Numbered from the stretch's first letter, positions 33,524-43,760 are shown. The stretch is 64,000 nucleotides of DNA from Prevotella sp. UBA2725 (GCA_002353825.1 DEKJ01000003.1:62001-126000); one strand, 5' to 3'. Numbers and translations: made by a program. Notes: generated by a model from the sequence alone, not told the origin.

Positions 33524-33599
33524 TAGGTGTTAGGTGATGGGTGTTAATGGCTTGTCTATAAAATAAAAGGGCAAGGTATTAGAAGACTATTAATGATAG

Positions 33600-34106
33600 A
33601 TGATAAATTTCCAGACAGATATTCTCCCGCTGAAGAATCAGCTGTATCGCCTGGCATTGCGCATCACGCTCGACAGTGCTGAGGCTGAGGATATCGTGCA
33701 GGAAACACTCATCAAAGTATGGGATAAGCGCGACTCATGGACGGATATTGAGAATATCGAAGCCTTCTGCTATACTATTTGCCGCAACAAAGCGCTCGAC
33801 TATGTCAAGAGCCAAGGATCGCACAGTGAGAGCCTTGACGCCTCACAGACGGAGCGCCCCGACTCTTCCTACACACCTTCGCAGCAGACCATTGCCAACG
33901 ACGAAGTGGAGATGGTGCGCAACATCGTCAACACTCTTCCCGAGAAGCAACGGTCGTGTATCCAGCTTCGTGACTTTGAAGGCAAGGCTTATAAGGACAT
34001 CGCACGGCTGCTCAATATGACCGAAGAGCAAGTGAAGATAAACATCTTCCGTGGAAGAAAGACCATTAAAGAGAGATTTGAACAAATGAACAATTATCGA
34101 GCCTGA
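33600..34106 (+). CDS. ECF-type RNA polymerase sigma factor
   Basis: 168 residues. Region 2 is at about 8-75 (AEDIVQETLIKVWDKRDSW) and region 4 at about 105-160 (LPEKQRSCIQLRDFEGKAYK, then the helix-turn-helix ending EEQVKINIFRGRKTIKERFE). It directs RNA polymerase to specific promoters. ECF genes usually have an anti-sigma partner next door; here the next gene is an unrelated acetyltransferase-like protein with its own promoter, so the factor is an orphan in this context. A nearby promoter is not obvious. Confidence 0.93.
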   Translation: MINFQTDILPLKNQLYRLALRITLDSAEAEDIVQETLIKVWDKRDSWTDIENIEAFCYTICRNKALDYVKSQGSHSESLDASQTERPDSSYTPSQQTIANDEVEMVRNIVNTLPEKQRSCIQLRDFEGKAYKDIARLLNMTEEQVKINIFRGRKTIKERFEQMNNYRA

Positions 34107-34182
34107 TTGAACATGATTGAATCTATAGGAGACCCAAACGAGACCATTGTATTTAATAATGTGTTTAATTATATTAATCTCT

Positions 34183-34213
34183 TTTGCGTTTTCCCTCTTT
34201 TTCACTACTTTTG
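34183..34213 (+). promoter_or_regulatory. Promoter for the 385-residue GNAT-like gene and parE
   Basis: TTTG (34183-34186), 19 bases, then TACTTTTG (34206-34213), 50 bases before the ATG. Confidence 0.75.
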
Positions 34214-34262
34214 CTTATTAATGTTTATACATCAATAATTTAGCTGAGAATAATACAAGAAA

Positions 34263-35420
34263 ATGTCAGTAGAAATAAAACGCGTGGAAAGCAAGCGAGA
34301 CCTCAAGCACTTCATTGATTTCCACTACGATCTTTATAAGGGGAATCCTTACGATGCACCGGTCTTGTTCATTGACGATATGAACACGCTGCGCAAAGAC
34401 AAGAATGTGGCTTTCGACTTCTGCGAGGCTGAGTACTTCATGGCTTACAAAGATGGGAAGTTGGTGGGCCGTGTGGCGGCTATCATCAACAAACGCGCCA
34501 ATGAGAAGTTCAACAAGAAAGACGTGCGCTTCGGATGGATCGACTTTGTCGACGACCTCGAGGTATCTAAGGCGCTCTTCGATGCTGTGGAAGAGTGGGG
34601 CCGGAGCAAAGGCATGACGGCAATGGTCGGTCCTTTGGGCTTCACGGACCTCGACCCTGAAGGCATGCTTATCATGGGCTTCGACAAGCTCGGCACCATG
34701 CCTACGATCTACAACTATCCTTATTATCCTGAGCACATGGAGAAGTTGGGCGGATGGGTTAAGGACAACGACTATGTGGAGTATTACCTCCCCATGCCGG
34801 AGAAAACACCGGAGAAGTTTGCCAAGCTCTCCATGCTTATTGAAAAGCGTTATAATCTTCACATCAAGAAGATTACGAAGGCAGAGATTAAGCAAGGCGA
34901 CATTGCTCATGAGGTCTTCAAACTTATCAATGAGACTTACAAGGATCTCTACGGTTATGTGGAACTGACGCAGCGTCAGATCGACGAGTATGTGAAGTCG
35001 TACCTGCCGATGCTCGACCCTAACCTCATCACCTTGGTTGTCGATGGCAACAAGGACGATAAGATCATTGGTGTGGGCATCACTATGCCGTCTATGGCCC
35101 GTGCCATGCAGAAGTGTCATCGTGGTCGCTTGCTGCCTTTCGGCTGGTGGCATGTGCTGCGTGCGCTGAAGCAACATAAGACGGAGGGTGTGGACCTTCT
35201 GCTTATCGGCTTCCTCCCTGAATACCGTGCCAAGGGTGCCAATGCCCTTCTCTTTGCTGACCTCATTCCCCGCTATATCGACTATGGTTTCAAATGGGGT
35301 GAGACGAATGTAGAGATGGAGAGCAATAATGGCGTCCAAGGACAATGGGGAAGCCTCGAGCATATCAACCATAAGCGCAGAAGATGTTATAGAAAGGAGA
35401 TAAATGGATCAGGAGAATAA
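34263..35420 (+). CDS. GNAT-like N-acetyltransferase-family protein
   Basis: 385 residues, cytoplasmic. Large conserved Bacteroidota protein with GNAT-like segments: an N-terminal strand region (EYFMAYKDGKLVGRVAAIIN) and a second region (DDKIIGVGITMPSMARAMQK, then LIGFLPEYRAKGANALLF). This is like a two-domain GNAT. Catalytic residues and substrate are unknown. Its last 17 bases overlap the start of parE, showing co-transcription and probable translational coupling. Confidence 0.75.
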   Translation: MSVEIKRVESKRDLKHFIDFHYDLYKGNPYDAPVLFIDDMNTLRKDKNVAFDFCEAEYFMAYKDGKLVGRVAAIINKRANEKFNKKDVRFGWIDFVDDLEVSKALFDAVEEWGRSKGMTAMVGPLGFTDLDPEGMLIMGFDKLGTMPTIYNYPYYPEHMEKLGGWVKDNDYVEYYLPMPEKTPEKFAKLSMLIEKRYNLHIKKITKAEIKQGDIAHEVFKLINETYKDLYGYVELTQRQIDEYVKSYLPMLDPNLITLVVDGNKDDKIIGVGITMPSMARAMQKCHRGRLLPFGWWHVLRALKQHKTEGVDLLLIGFLPEYRAKGANALLFADLIPRYIDYGFKWGETNVEMESNNGVQGQWGSLEHINHKRRRCYRKEINGSGE

Positions 35421-37353
35421 TACAGTACAATATACAGACGATAATATACGTCACTTAAGTGACATGGAGCATGTGCGGACACGTCCGGGCATGTACATCG
35501 GACGATTGGGCGATGGCAATCTACCGGAGGATGGTATCTATGTCTTGCTCAAGGAGGTCATCGATAACTCTATCGATGAGTTTAAGATGAATGCCGGTGA
35601 CCGCATTGAGGTGGATATCGAGGACAACCTGCGCGTCTCTGTACGCGACTATGGTCGTGGCATTCCTCAGGGTAAGCTTGTGGAGGCCGTGTCTGTGTTG
35701 AATACCGGTGGTAAGTATGATACCAAAGCATTCAAGAAGAGTGTCGGTCTGAACGGCGTCGGTGTGAAGGCCGTCAATGCCCTCAGCTCCCGCTTCGAGG
35801 TGAAGAGTTACCGTGAGGGAAAGGTGCGTGCACTCGTCTTTGAGCGCGGTAAGCTCATCAGTGACAACACCGAGCCGACGCAGGATGAGAATGGTACTTA
35901 TATTTTCTTTGAGCCCGATAACACCCTGTTCAAGAACTATTCTTTCCACGATGAGTTTGTGGAGACGATGCTCCGCAACTATACCTACCTCAACAGTGGC
36001 TTGACGATCATGTATAATGGCCGTCGCATCAAGAGCCGCAATGGTCTGGAAGACTTGCTCGTCGATACGATGACGACAGACCCGCTGTATCCCATTGTGC
36101 ACCTCAAAGGCGAGGACATAGAGATTGCTTTCACCCATACGAACCAGTATGGCGAGGAGTATCACAGTTTCGTCAACGGTCAGCATACGACGCAGGGCGG
36201 TACACATCAGAGTGCTTTCAAGGAGCATATCGCCAAGACGATCAAGGAATACTACGACAAGAACTACGAATACACTGATATCCGTAACGGTATCGTAGCA
36301 GCTATCGCCATCAATGTTGAGGAGCCAGTCTTCGAGTCGCAGACAAAGATCAAGCTTGGCTCTACCCTTATGGAACCGGGTGGTGAGACCATTAATAAAT
36401 ATGTGGGCGACTTCATCAAACGCGAGGTCGACAACTATCTACATATCCACAAAGAGGATGTAGCAGACGTCTTGGAGAGCAAGATTAAGGAGAGTGAGCA
36501 TGAGCGTAAAGCCATGGCGGGCGTGACGAAGCTCGCCCGTGAGCGCGCCAAGAAGGCCAATCTCCATAACCGCAAGCTCCGCGACTGCCGTATCCATTAC
36601 TGCGATGCGAAGGACGACCGCAAGGAAGAGTCGAGCATCTTCATCACCGAGGGTGACTCGGCAAGCGGAAGTATCACTAAAAGCCGTGATGTTAACACCC
36701 AGGCTGTGTTCTCGCTCCGCGGTAAGCCGCTCAACTCCTTCGGCCTGACGAAGAAGGTAGTGTATGAGAATGAGGAGTTTAACCTTCTGCAGGCTGCCCT
36801 GGACATTGAGGATGGTCTCGACAACCTCCGTTATAACAAGGTCATCGTGGCAACGGATGCCGATGTCGATGGCATGCATATCCGCTTGCTGCTCATCACG
36901 TTCTTCCTCCAGTTCTATCCCGAACTGATCAAGAAAGGACATGTCTACGTACTTCAGACCCCGCTTTTCCGCGTGCGTAACCGTCGTACGAAGATCAAGA
37001 GTAAGAAGGTCATTGCTGATGCCGATGCAAAGCTGGCAAAGGGTGAGAAGAAGAACGACTTTATCACACGCTATTGCTATAGCGATGAGGAGCGAATCAA
37101 TGCCATCCGTGATCTTGGACCCGACCCGGAGATCACGCGATTCAAAGGTCTCGGCGAGATTTCACCCGATGAATTCGTCCATTTCATCGGTCCAGACATG
37201 CGTCTTGAACAGGTCACACTGCATAAGAACGACCAGGTGCAGAAACTTCTCGAATACTATATGGGTAAGAACACGATGGAGCGTCAGAACTTCATCATCG
37301 ACAACCTTGTTATTGAGGAAGATTTGCCGCAGGACACCGAGCCAATTGAATAA
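35404..37353 (+). CDS. parE: DNA topoisomerase IV subunit B
   Basis: 649 residues. GHKL ATPase domain with KEVIDNSIDEF (Asn-box), DYGRGIP and GLNGVGVKAVNAL. The transducer domain follows. Toprim motifs are FITEGDSASGSI and the DxD of VATDADVDGMHIR. It decatenates chromosomes together with ParC, whose gene is not in the window. GyrB is the alternative, but the length and Asn-box context fit the Bacteroidota ParE branch. The start overlaps the upstream gene by 17 bases. Confidence 0.92.
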   Translation: MDQENNTVQYTDDNIRHLSDMEHVRTRPGMYIGRLGDGNLPEDGIYVLLKEVIDNSIDEFKMNAGDRIEVDIEDNLRVSVRDYGRGIPQGKLVEAVSVLNTGGKYDTKAFKKSVGLNGVGVKAVNALSSRFEVKSYREGKVRALVFERGKLISDNTEPTQDENGTYIFFEPDNTLFKNYSFHDEFVETMLRNYTYLNSGLTIMYNGRRIKSRNGLEDLLVDTMTTDPLYPIVHLKGEDIEIAFTHTNQYGEEYHSFVNGQHTTQGGTHQSAFKEHIAKTIKEYYDKNYEYTDIRNGIVAAIAINVEEPVFESQTKIKLGSTLMEPGGETINKYVGDFIKREVDNYLHIHKEDVADVLESKIKESEHERKAMAGVTKLARERAKKANLHNRKLRDCRIHYCDAKDDRKEESSIFITEGDSASGSITKSRDVNTQAVFSLRGKPLNSFGLTKKVVYENEEFNLLQAALDIEDGLDNLRYNKVIVATDADVDGMHIRLLLITFFLQFYPELIKKGHVYVLQTPLFRVRNRRTKIKSKKVIADADAKLAKGEKKNDFITRYCYSDEERINAIRDLGPDPEITRFKGLGEISPDEFVHFIGPDMRLEQVTLHKNDQVQKLLEYYMGKNTMERQNFIIDNLVIEEDLPQDTEPIE

Positions 37354-37365
37354 TCGCATATTATT

Positions 37366-38958
37366 ATGATGAAAAAGATAACCTCATTATGTTCTACCAT
37401 TCTCTTGTTGATCTTCTTTGCTGTGCCCTCTCACGCCCAGTTGAAGCTTGATCTTGGTAGAACTTCACCATTAAGAAAACTTCAGATTGCGGAGATCGCA
37501 ATCAGTAACCTCTATGTCGATTCTGTGAACCAGCAGAAACTTGTTGAGGACGGCATACGCGGCATGCTTGAGAAGCTTGATCCGCATTCCACCTATACCA
37601 CTGCCAAGGAGACGAAGGCGATGAATGAGTCGCTCAATGGTTCTTTCGATGGCATTGGCGTACAGTTCAATATGCAGGAAGACACGCTCCTCGTCATCCA
37701 GCCTGTGGCCAAAGGTCCGTCGGAGAAGGTCGGAATCCTTCCCGGTGACCGTATCATTGCTGTCAACGATACGGCGATTGCAGGTGTGAAGATGAGCCGT
37801 GAAGAGATTATGAGACGCCTTCGTGGGCCTAAGGGTACAAAAGTAAATCTCACAATTGTGCGCCGTGGAATTGCAGAAAAGCTCCATTTCACCGTGGTGC
37901 GCGATAAGATTCCTGTCAAGACCATTGATGGGTGGTACATGATCGAACCTGCTACCGGTTATATCCGTATTGGCAGCTTTGGCGCAACGACCTATGAAGA
38001 GTTCATGACGGCAGTCAATGCACTGAAGAAGCAAGGCATGAAGAACCTCATCCTCGACTTGCAGGACAATGGCGGTGGCTATCTCCAGGCAGCTGTTCAG
38101 ATTGCCAACGAGTTCTTGCAGAAAGGCGATCTCATTGTTTATACGAAAGGCAGAGTGGCACCTCGCTCTGAGTTTGATGCCCAGGGCAATGGCACACTGA
38201 AGGACGGCAAGGTCATCGTGCTTGTCAATGAGTTTACAGCTTCGGCAGCTGAGATTGTTACGGGAGCCTTACAGGATCAGGACCGCGGCATCGTTGTTGG
38301 TCGCCGAACTTTCGGCAAAGGTCTTGTGCAGCGTCCTATCGACTTCCCCGACGGATCGATGATGCGCCTTACCGTGGCACATTATTATACGCCCTCCGGC
38401 CGGTGCATTCAGAAGCCATATGTCAAAGGCGACTTGAAAGATTATGAGCTGGAGCTTGACAAGCGCTTCAAGCACGGGGAGCTCTATTCGGCTGACAGCA
38501 TCCATTTCGCTGACTCGCTGAAGTTCTATACGCTTCGCAAACACCGCACTGTCTATGGAGGAGGCGGCATCATGCCCGATTACTTTGTACCGCTTGATAC
38601 CCTGCAGTTCACGGCTTTCCATCGCAAGCTCATGGCGAAGAACATCGTGCTCGACAACGACCTGAAGTATATGGATGCCAACCGCAAGCAGCTGAAGGCT
38701 AAATATCCCCATTTCACCGATTATTTGGCTCATTACACCGTACCACAGTCGCTTATAGATACGATTCTTGCAGAGGGTAAGAAGCAGAAGATTGAGCCGA
38801 AGGATAAGGCAGAGCTTGACCGTACGCTTGTCTATCTCCGTGCCCAGCTCAAGGCGCTTATCGCCCGCGACATCTGGGATATGAGTGAGTATTTCCAGGT
38901 GATGAACGAGCAGAGCCACGTCGTGCAGAGAGCGTTAGAATTGCTTCGTTCGCGCTAA
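37366..38958 (+). CDS. S41-family C-terminal processing peptidase
   Basis: 530 residues with a signal peptide (about 1-25, cut after PSHA). PDZ domain at about 90-170 (FDGIGVQFNMQEDTLLVI). The peptidase domain carries the catalytic Ser in NEFTASAAEIVTGAL and Lys in RTFGKGLVQRP. Tsp/CtpA-type proteases trim or degrade envelope proteins in the periplasm. It starts 13 bases after parE, so it is probably the last gene of the GNAT-like/parE unit, and a hairpin terminator follows. Confidence 0.95.
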   Translation: MMKKITSLCSTILLLIFFAVPSHAQLKLDLGRTSPLRKLQIAEIAISNLYVDSVNQQKLVEDGIRGMLEKLDPHSTYTTAKETKAMNESLNGSFDGIGVQFNMQEDTLLVIQPVAKGPSEKVGILPGDRIIAVNDTAIAGVKMSREEIMRRLRGPKGTKVNLTIVRRGIAEKLHFTVVRDKIPVKTIDGWYMIEPATGYIRIGSFGATTYEEFMTAVNALKKQGMKNLILDLQDNGGGYLQAAVQIANEFLQKGDLIVYTKGRVAPRSEFDAQGNGTLKDGKVIVLVNEFTASAAEIVTGALQDQDRGIVVGRRTFGKGLVQRPIDFPDGSMMRLTVAHYYTPSGRCIQKPYVKGDLKDYELELDKRFKHGELYSADSIHFADSLKFYTLRKHRTVYGGGGIMPDYFVPLDTLQFTAFHRKLMAKNIVLDNDLKYMDANRKQLKAKYPHFTDYLAHYTVPQSLIDTILAEGKKQKIEPKDKAELDRTLVYLRAQLKALIARDIWDMSEYFQVMNEQSHVVQRALELLRSR

Positions 38959-39017
38959 GTTGCTTCGCTAAAGAATATTGCGCTTCGCTAAAGAATAAAG
39001 AAGAAAGAATAAAGCAA

Positions 39018-39052
39018 ACAGAGGCGACACGGAAATTCCGCGTCGCCTCTGT
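39018..39052. terminator. Bidirectional hairpin between the S41 protease and SusD-like genes
   Basis: A 17-bp stem with one mismatch (ACAGAGGCGACACGGAA against TTCCGCGTCGCCTCTGT) in the convergent gap. It serves as terminator for either side. Just before it, GCTTCGCTAAAGAATA is directly repeated (38962 and 38981). Confidence 0.8.
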
Positions 39053-39100
39053 CATTATTGTAGGTTTATTTCTGACTTATTTTTAACCGGAATCTATTAA

Positions 39101-39128
39101 CTCCTAACTCCTATCTCCTAACTCCTAA
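39101..39128. repeat. Heptamer tract after the SusD-like gene
   Basis: Four units: CTCCTAA, CTCCTAT, CTCCTAA, CTCCTAA. It ends four bases short of the SusD-like stop. Confidence 0.8.
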
Positions 39129-39132
39129 CTTA

Positions 39133-40758
39133 TTAATATCCCGCATTCTGCTTCCAGTTGGTGTTCTCATCCATGACGGCCTGAGGCACGGGGAAGATGC
39201 GGTGGCTCTTGTCGAAGTTGGCACCGGGGAAGTCATGACGGTGGAAACCATACTCACTCTCGAACGTACCGAAGCGGATCATGTCGTTGCGGCGCCAGTT
39301 CTCATCGAAGAACTCACGGCCACGCTCGTCGAGCAGTTCCTTCAGGCTCGGCGTGTGGTCGAGCAGGGGAGCATTGACATAAGCACGGATCTGATTGAAG
39401 AGGCTCTGCGGCGTGTCACCATTGGTTGCTGTAGCCCCACGGAGGATAGCCTCGGCCTTCTCCAGGAGAATGTCGGCATAGCGGAAGATAGGCACATCGT
39501 TGCTCTGGTTACGGCTATACTCAGAATACTCCGTTGGATTGGGATAGAACTTGATAGAGCGGTAGCCCTGGCGCCATCCGTCAGGCGTAGCACCGGCGTT
39601 GAGCTGAGCTTCACCACCTGCTTTCAGTGTGAGTGTCTTTGTGAACTCAAGCTGAGAGCCATTGTAGATATAAGGGGTAGATGTCTCATCGCCCGTGATG
39701 GCATCGTGCATGAATACTTTACCACCGAGCACACACTTGTTGCGCTCATCTCCTTTCAGCGTGAAGAGGTCAGCAAACTCCGGGTTCATGGCGCAGATAC
39801 CGGCGCATGAGTTCTTCATCTTGCCACTGTAATAGCCGGTCGGCTTACCAAGGTCGATCTTACGGAAGGTGCGGTAGCGGCCGTAGAGCATGCCCTGAGC
39901 CGATACGCAGTCGTAAGGCATGGCGTAGATGAAGTCCTTGATCTGATAACCGTTGTTATAGAGGAATTTCTTGCGATAATTGTCGGAGAGGTTGAACAGT
40001 CCACTCTTGATGATATCGTCGCAATATTTCACGGCATCGTTGAGTTTCGTGTTCGTCGTCGTTGTCGGGTCATAATCAGCCACATTGCCACAGGTATAGA
40101 CGCCCCAGTTCATGTAAAGCTTGACGAGCAGAGCCTCTGCCATCCATTTGTTCGGCTTACCATAGGTAGAAGCATCGCTGGCTGTGGAGAGATTAGGCAG
40201 ACTCTCAAGGAGCTCTTTCTCGATGAACTCAGCCACGGTCTTGCGCGGCTGGCGCTCGATCGCTTCACCGTCATCGTAGATCTTGTTCAGGATAGGCACG
40301 TCGCCGTAGCTGTCCATGAGGATAAAATGATAGAAGGCGCGCACGGTGCGCAGGTTAGCTATGTAACGCTTCGACAGAGCGGAAGAGTCAGCAGACAGCT
40401 CGTTGATGAGCTTGTTGCATTTCGTGATGCCACCGGCGAGGTCACTCCACCAGTTGCCCGGCGTGTTGTTGGCCTGGAAAGTATGAAGCGTCGGGTTGAC
40501 ATTCTCTGCACCGTCATAATAGTCACCGTCGAAGCTCAGACCCGAGGCCTCGTCGGAAGAGAAGGTCTGATAGCGGTTATAGTTGTTGCCGAGCTGCTTG
40601 CGGAAAGCATAGTAGGCATCGGCCATTTTTCCCTCCAAAGCGATTTCCGAGTTAGGATAATCAATCAACTTTGACTTGACATCGACATCTAGGTCGGTGC
40701 AGGAGGATGCTGCCAAGGCGATAAGCGCAGTGGCAAATATATATTTTATTGTTTTCAT
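39133..40758 (-). CDS. SusD/RagB-family nutrient-binding outer-membrane lipoprotein
   Basis: 541 residues from the ATG at 40758, chosen because it begins a clean lipoprotein signal (MKTIKYIFATALIALAASSC, lipidated C20); a longer frame would run into susC. The body has the TPR-containing SusD fold (RTVRAFYHFILMDSYGDVPI; ILLEKAEAILRGA) and ends MDENTNWKQNAGY. It caps the SusC-like transporter and binds the imported glycan or other ligand at the cell surface. Two bases separate it from the SusC-like gene. No glycosidase, SusE or regulator gene is adjacent, so the ligand cannot be guessed. Confidence 0.95.
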   Translation of the reverse strand: MKTIKYIFATALIALAASSCTDLDVDVKSKLIDYPNSEIALEGKMADAYYAFRKQLGNNYNRYQTFSSDEASGLSFDGDYYDGAENVNPTLHTFQANNTPGNWWSDLAGGITKCNKLINELSADSSALSKRYIANLRTVRAFYHFILMDSYGDVPILNKIYDDGEAIERQPRKTVAEFIEKELLESLPNLSTASDASTYGKPNKWMAEALLVKLYMNWGVYTCGNVADYDPTTTTNTKLNDAVKYCDDIIKSGLFNLSDNYRKKFLYNNGYQIKDFIYAMPYDCVSAQGMLYGRYRTFRKIDLGKPTGYYSGKMKNSCAGICAMNPEFADLFTLKGDERNKCVLGGKVFMHDAITGDETSTPYIYNGSQLEFTKTLTLKAGGEAQLNAGATPDGWRQGYRSIKFYPNPTEYSEYSRNQSNDVPIFRYADILLEKAEAILRGATATNGDTPQSLFNQIRAYVNAPLLDHTPSLKELLDERGREFFDENWRRNDMIRFGTFESEYGFHRHDFPGANFDKSHRIFPVPQAVMDENTNWKQNAGY

Positions 40759-40760
40759 TC

Positions 40761-43760
40761 TTAGAAGTTTACTTTTACACCCATCATGATAGTACGGGTA
40801 TGAGGATAATAAGTGTTGCGCCACTGTACACCCGGTGTCAGACCGCCGAGGTCAACCTCTGGGTCGATACCCTTGAAGCCAGTGATGGTGAATACATTGT
40901 TGCAAGTAGCATAGACAGAGAGTCCGCTCACCCAGTCGCCGATCTTACCGAAGTCGTAGGCGAGTGTGAGGGTAGAGAGGCGCAGATAACTGCCATCCTC
41001 AATCCAACGGTCAGAAGGAGTCTGTGCGTTCACGTCGCCGTATTTCTGGTCGGTAAGGCACTCCTTGAACACGTTCTTACCCTGTGCAATGAGGCTTACG
41101 CAGTTACCTTGGGCGCGGATAGCATCGAAGATCTTATTGCCGAGGACACCCTGGAAGAAGACGTTCATGCTCCATTTCTTATACGTCAGGGTGTTGTTCC
41201 ATCCGTAGGTCAGCTTAGGCTGAGCGCTGCCGGTCTTCGTACGGTCTTTGTCCTGAGGTTTAGTTGTCACCTCACCTGTGCGCTCACCTGTCGTGGCATC
41301 GTGAACATAGAACTGGCTGACACCCTTGTCGTTGTAGCCTGCCCATTCGTAGGTATAGAACTGTCCGATGGGGCAGCCTTCCATGATACGCTGTGTGTAG
41401 ACACCCGTGTTACCCGTAATGCTGCAGTCAGCCTCATTGATATAGTTGACGGAGAACTGCTTGTTGGAGAGCTTCTCCACGCGGTTGCGGTTGTGAGAGA
41501 GGTTCAGACTTGTGGACCATTTGAAATCTTTGTTCACAACAGGTACAGCATTGATGCTCAATTCCACACCTTTGTTGCTGATATCACCAACGTTAGCCGT
41601 CATTGTACCGAAGGCATAGCGGTTGGTGGAAACGGGATAGTAATAGATAAGGTCAGAGGTGCGCTTGTCGTAGTATTCCACGGTACCCGTGAGTCTTCCA
41701 TTGAAGAATCCGAAGTCGAGACCGATGTTGAACATACCCGTGCGCTCCCATTTAAGGTCAGGGTTAGAGTTGTTTGTTGCACCGATGGTGTGCATGTTTG
41801 TTGTCGTGCCATTGGCATCCGTGTACGGGAACCATCCTGTGGCAGCATAGGTCTGAATGGCTGTGAAGGCATCGAAGCCCAGCGAGTTACCACTCACACC
41901 ATAGCCGGCATGGAGCGAGAGGTTATCGAAGACGTTGAGGTTCTTGATGAAGTTCTCCTCGCTCAGGCGCCAGGAGCCGCTCACTGATGGGAAAGTAGCC
42001 CAACGATTGTTCTTACCGAAAGCCGAGGAGCCATCACGGCGGATCGTTGCCTGAATATTATACTTGTCGGCGAAAGAGTAGTTGGCACGGCCGTAGAAGG
42101 AAATCATTCGCAGTGTTGAGAGACTTCCGCTCTCTACACCGTCGATACCGTCAATTGAGTTGGCATAGGTAAGGTCGTAGTATTTCAGTGCATCGCTGTA
42201 GAAGTTCTTCACGGTCACACCGAAGCCATCGTTACGGTTCGACTCCTCCCACGAGTAACCGGCCATGAAGCCGAGGCGGTGGAGATCGTTGATAGTCGTC
42301 TGATAGTTGCCGTAGGTCTCAAACACTTTCTTGTTGCTGAAGTAAGTGCTGCGGTTTGCCTCACCATTGGTCTTGACGATCTGCGACTGTGTGGAGTGGT
42401 AAATAGAGGTCACATCCTGCTTGTCAGAGTAAGAGAACTGTGCGGTCCAGGTGAGACCCTTCATGATCGCGAGATCAGCCTTACCGGTGATCTGCATGCG
42501 CTTCTTCACATAGTTCATCTCATCCTCATGAATCATCGACACAGGATTGTAGTAGTTCGTCACACTGGAAGAACTGAACCAACTGCCGTCAGCGTTCTTC
42601 ACCGGCTGAAGCGGAGAATAATAAGTCATGGCATCCACCACGGCCATGCCACGCTCACTGCTGCTCGGCACATCGTTGTTCTCCGTGCGACTGTAGTTCA
42701 CGCCGAGGGCGAGGTTCAAGCGATCGTGGAGCACTTTCGACTGAGCCAGGGCGCGTGCAGTCAGGCGGTTCATGTCGGTCGACTTGATGACACCCTGACG
42801 GTTCATATAGTTGAGGCTGATGTTGTAGCTCGACTTATCCGTGCCCCCGCTTACGGAGAGATTATGGTTGTGGCTGAGGCCCGTGCGCTCCACCTCTTTC
42901 TGCCAATCGGTATTGGCGCCCTCGTCGTCGGGGAGCTTGAAGTTGTTCGTTTGAGCATAGCTGCGCAGGTCGTCGGCCGTGGCAAGGTCGAGGTCTTTGG
43001 CCACATTCTCTACGGCGAGGTAGCCGCGATAGCCAATGTGAGCAGCACCTTTGTTGCCCTTTTTCGTTGTGACAATGATTACACCGTTAGCTGCTTTCGA
43101 ACCGTAAATGGCTGTTGCCGTAGCATCGCGCAGCACATCGATGCTCTCGATGTCATCGGGCGAGACGAGCGAGAGGTCAACGCCCGGCACGCCGTCTACA
43201 ATATAATAAGGTTGCATGGCCTCGCCGGTGCGAAGGGTTGAAGCACCGCGGAGCGTGATGGAAGGTTCTCCGTTCGGGTTAGCGGTTGTGGTGACCACGA
43301 GTCCGGGCACCTTGCCTTGCAGCAGTTCGCCCGGCGTGGTGATGACGCCAAGGTTGAGGTCTTCCTGCTTGAGCGTCGTGATGGAGCTTGTCACATCCTT
43401 GCGGCGCATCGTACCGTAGCCTACGACCACGACCTCACCGAGAGTCTTGTTGTCCTCTTTCAGTACGACCTGATTGCTTTTCGAAGCATCCAGAGTCTGG
43501 CTGACGAAGCCGAGGTAAGAAAACTCGAGGCGCTGCGAAGGGGAGGCGTCGACCGAGTAACGGCCATTGCCATCCGTCACTGTGGCATTCTTCGTGCCCT
43601 CCACTTTCACTACGACACCCGGCAAAGGGTTGCCATTGGCATCCTTCACGGTTCCGGTGATGCTATTCTCTGCGAATGCCATCGTGCCGGTCATGAAGAA
43701 TAAGGCGGTCAGCAAGCTGCGGCTGGCTGTCTTCATGCTGGTTCTTTTCTTTCTTAGCAT
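40761..43760 (-). CDS. SusC/RagA-family TonB-dependent outer-membrane transporter
   Basis: 999 residues. Signal peptide (either from the first Met or from MKTASRSL at 43736). Carboxypeptidase-regulatory-like domain (SITGTVKDANGNPLPGVVV), TonB box and plug start (EVVVVGYGTMRRKDVTSSI), then the plug domain with TLRTGEAMQPYYIVDGVPG, then the 22-strand barrel ending in aromatic MMGVKVNF. It imports bulky ligands with energy from TonB. It is paired with the SusD-like lipoprotein. The preceding 395-bp gap holds several promoter-like boxes and no anti-sigma or hybrid sensor, unlike many polysaccharide utilization loci. Confidence 0.96.
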   Translation of the reverse strand: MLRKKRTSMKTASRSLLTALFFMTGTMAFAENSITGTVKDANGNPLPGVVVKVEGTKNATVTDGNGRYSVDASPSQRLEFSYLGFVSQTLDASKSNQVVLKEDNKTLGEVVVVGYGTMRRKDVTSSITTLKQEDLNLGVITTPGELLQGKVPGLVVTTTANPNGEPSITLRGASTLRTGEAMQPYYIVDGVPGVDLSLVSPDDIESIDVLRDATATAIYGSKAANGVIIVTTKKGNKGAAHIGYRGYLAVENVAKDLDLATADDLRSYAQTNNFKLPDDEGANTDWQKEVERTGLSHNHNLSVSGGTDKSSYNISLNYMNRQGVIKSTDMNRLTARALAQSKVLHDRLNLALGVNYSRTENNDVPSSSERGMAVVDAMTYYSPLQPVKNADGSWFSSSSVTNYYNPVSMIHEDEMNYVKKRMQITGKADLAIMKGLTWTAQFSYSDKQDVTSIYHSTQSQIVKTNGEANRSTYFSNKKVFETYGNYQTTINDLHRLGFMAGYSWEESNRNDGFGVTVKNFYSDALKYYDLTYANSIDGIDGVESGSLSTLRMISFYGRANYSFADKYNIQATIRRDGSSAFGKNNRWATFPSVSGSWRLSEENFIKNLNVFDNLSLHAGYGVSGNSLGFDAFTAIQTYAATGWFPYTDANGTTTNMHTIGATNNSNPDLKWERTGMFNIGLDFGFFNGRLTGTVEYYDKRTSDLIYYYPVSTNRYAFGTMTANVGDISNKGVELSINAVPVVNKDFKWSTSLNLSHNRNRVEKLSNKQFSVNYINEADCSITGNTGVYTQRIMEGCPIGQFYTYEWAGYNDKGVSQFYVHDATTGERTGEVTTKPQDKDRTKTGSAQPKLTYGWNNTLTYKKWSMNVFFQGVLGNKIFDAIRAQGNCVSLIAQGKNVFKECLTDQKYGDVNAQTPSDRWIEDGSYLRLSTLTLAYDFGKIGDWVSGLSVYATCNNVFTITGFKGIDPEVDLGGLTPGVQWRNTYYPHTRTIMMGVKVNF

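Noticed and set aside
34266..35372. Minus-strand open frame (368 codons) over the GNAT-like gene
   Set aside because: Antisense shadow; the plus-strand gene has a promoter and is coupled to parE.
40749..41987. Long plus-strand open frame (412 codons) antisense to the SusC-like gene
   Set aside because: It lies wholly over a well-supported TonB-dependent transporter, has no recognisable domain and no promoter. It arises from codon bias of the real gene.
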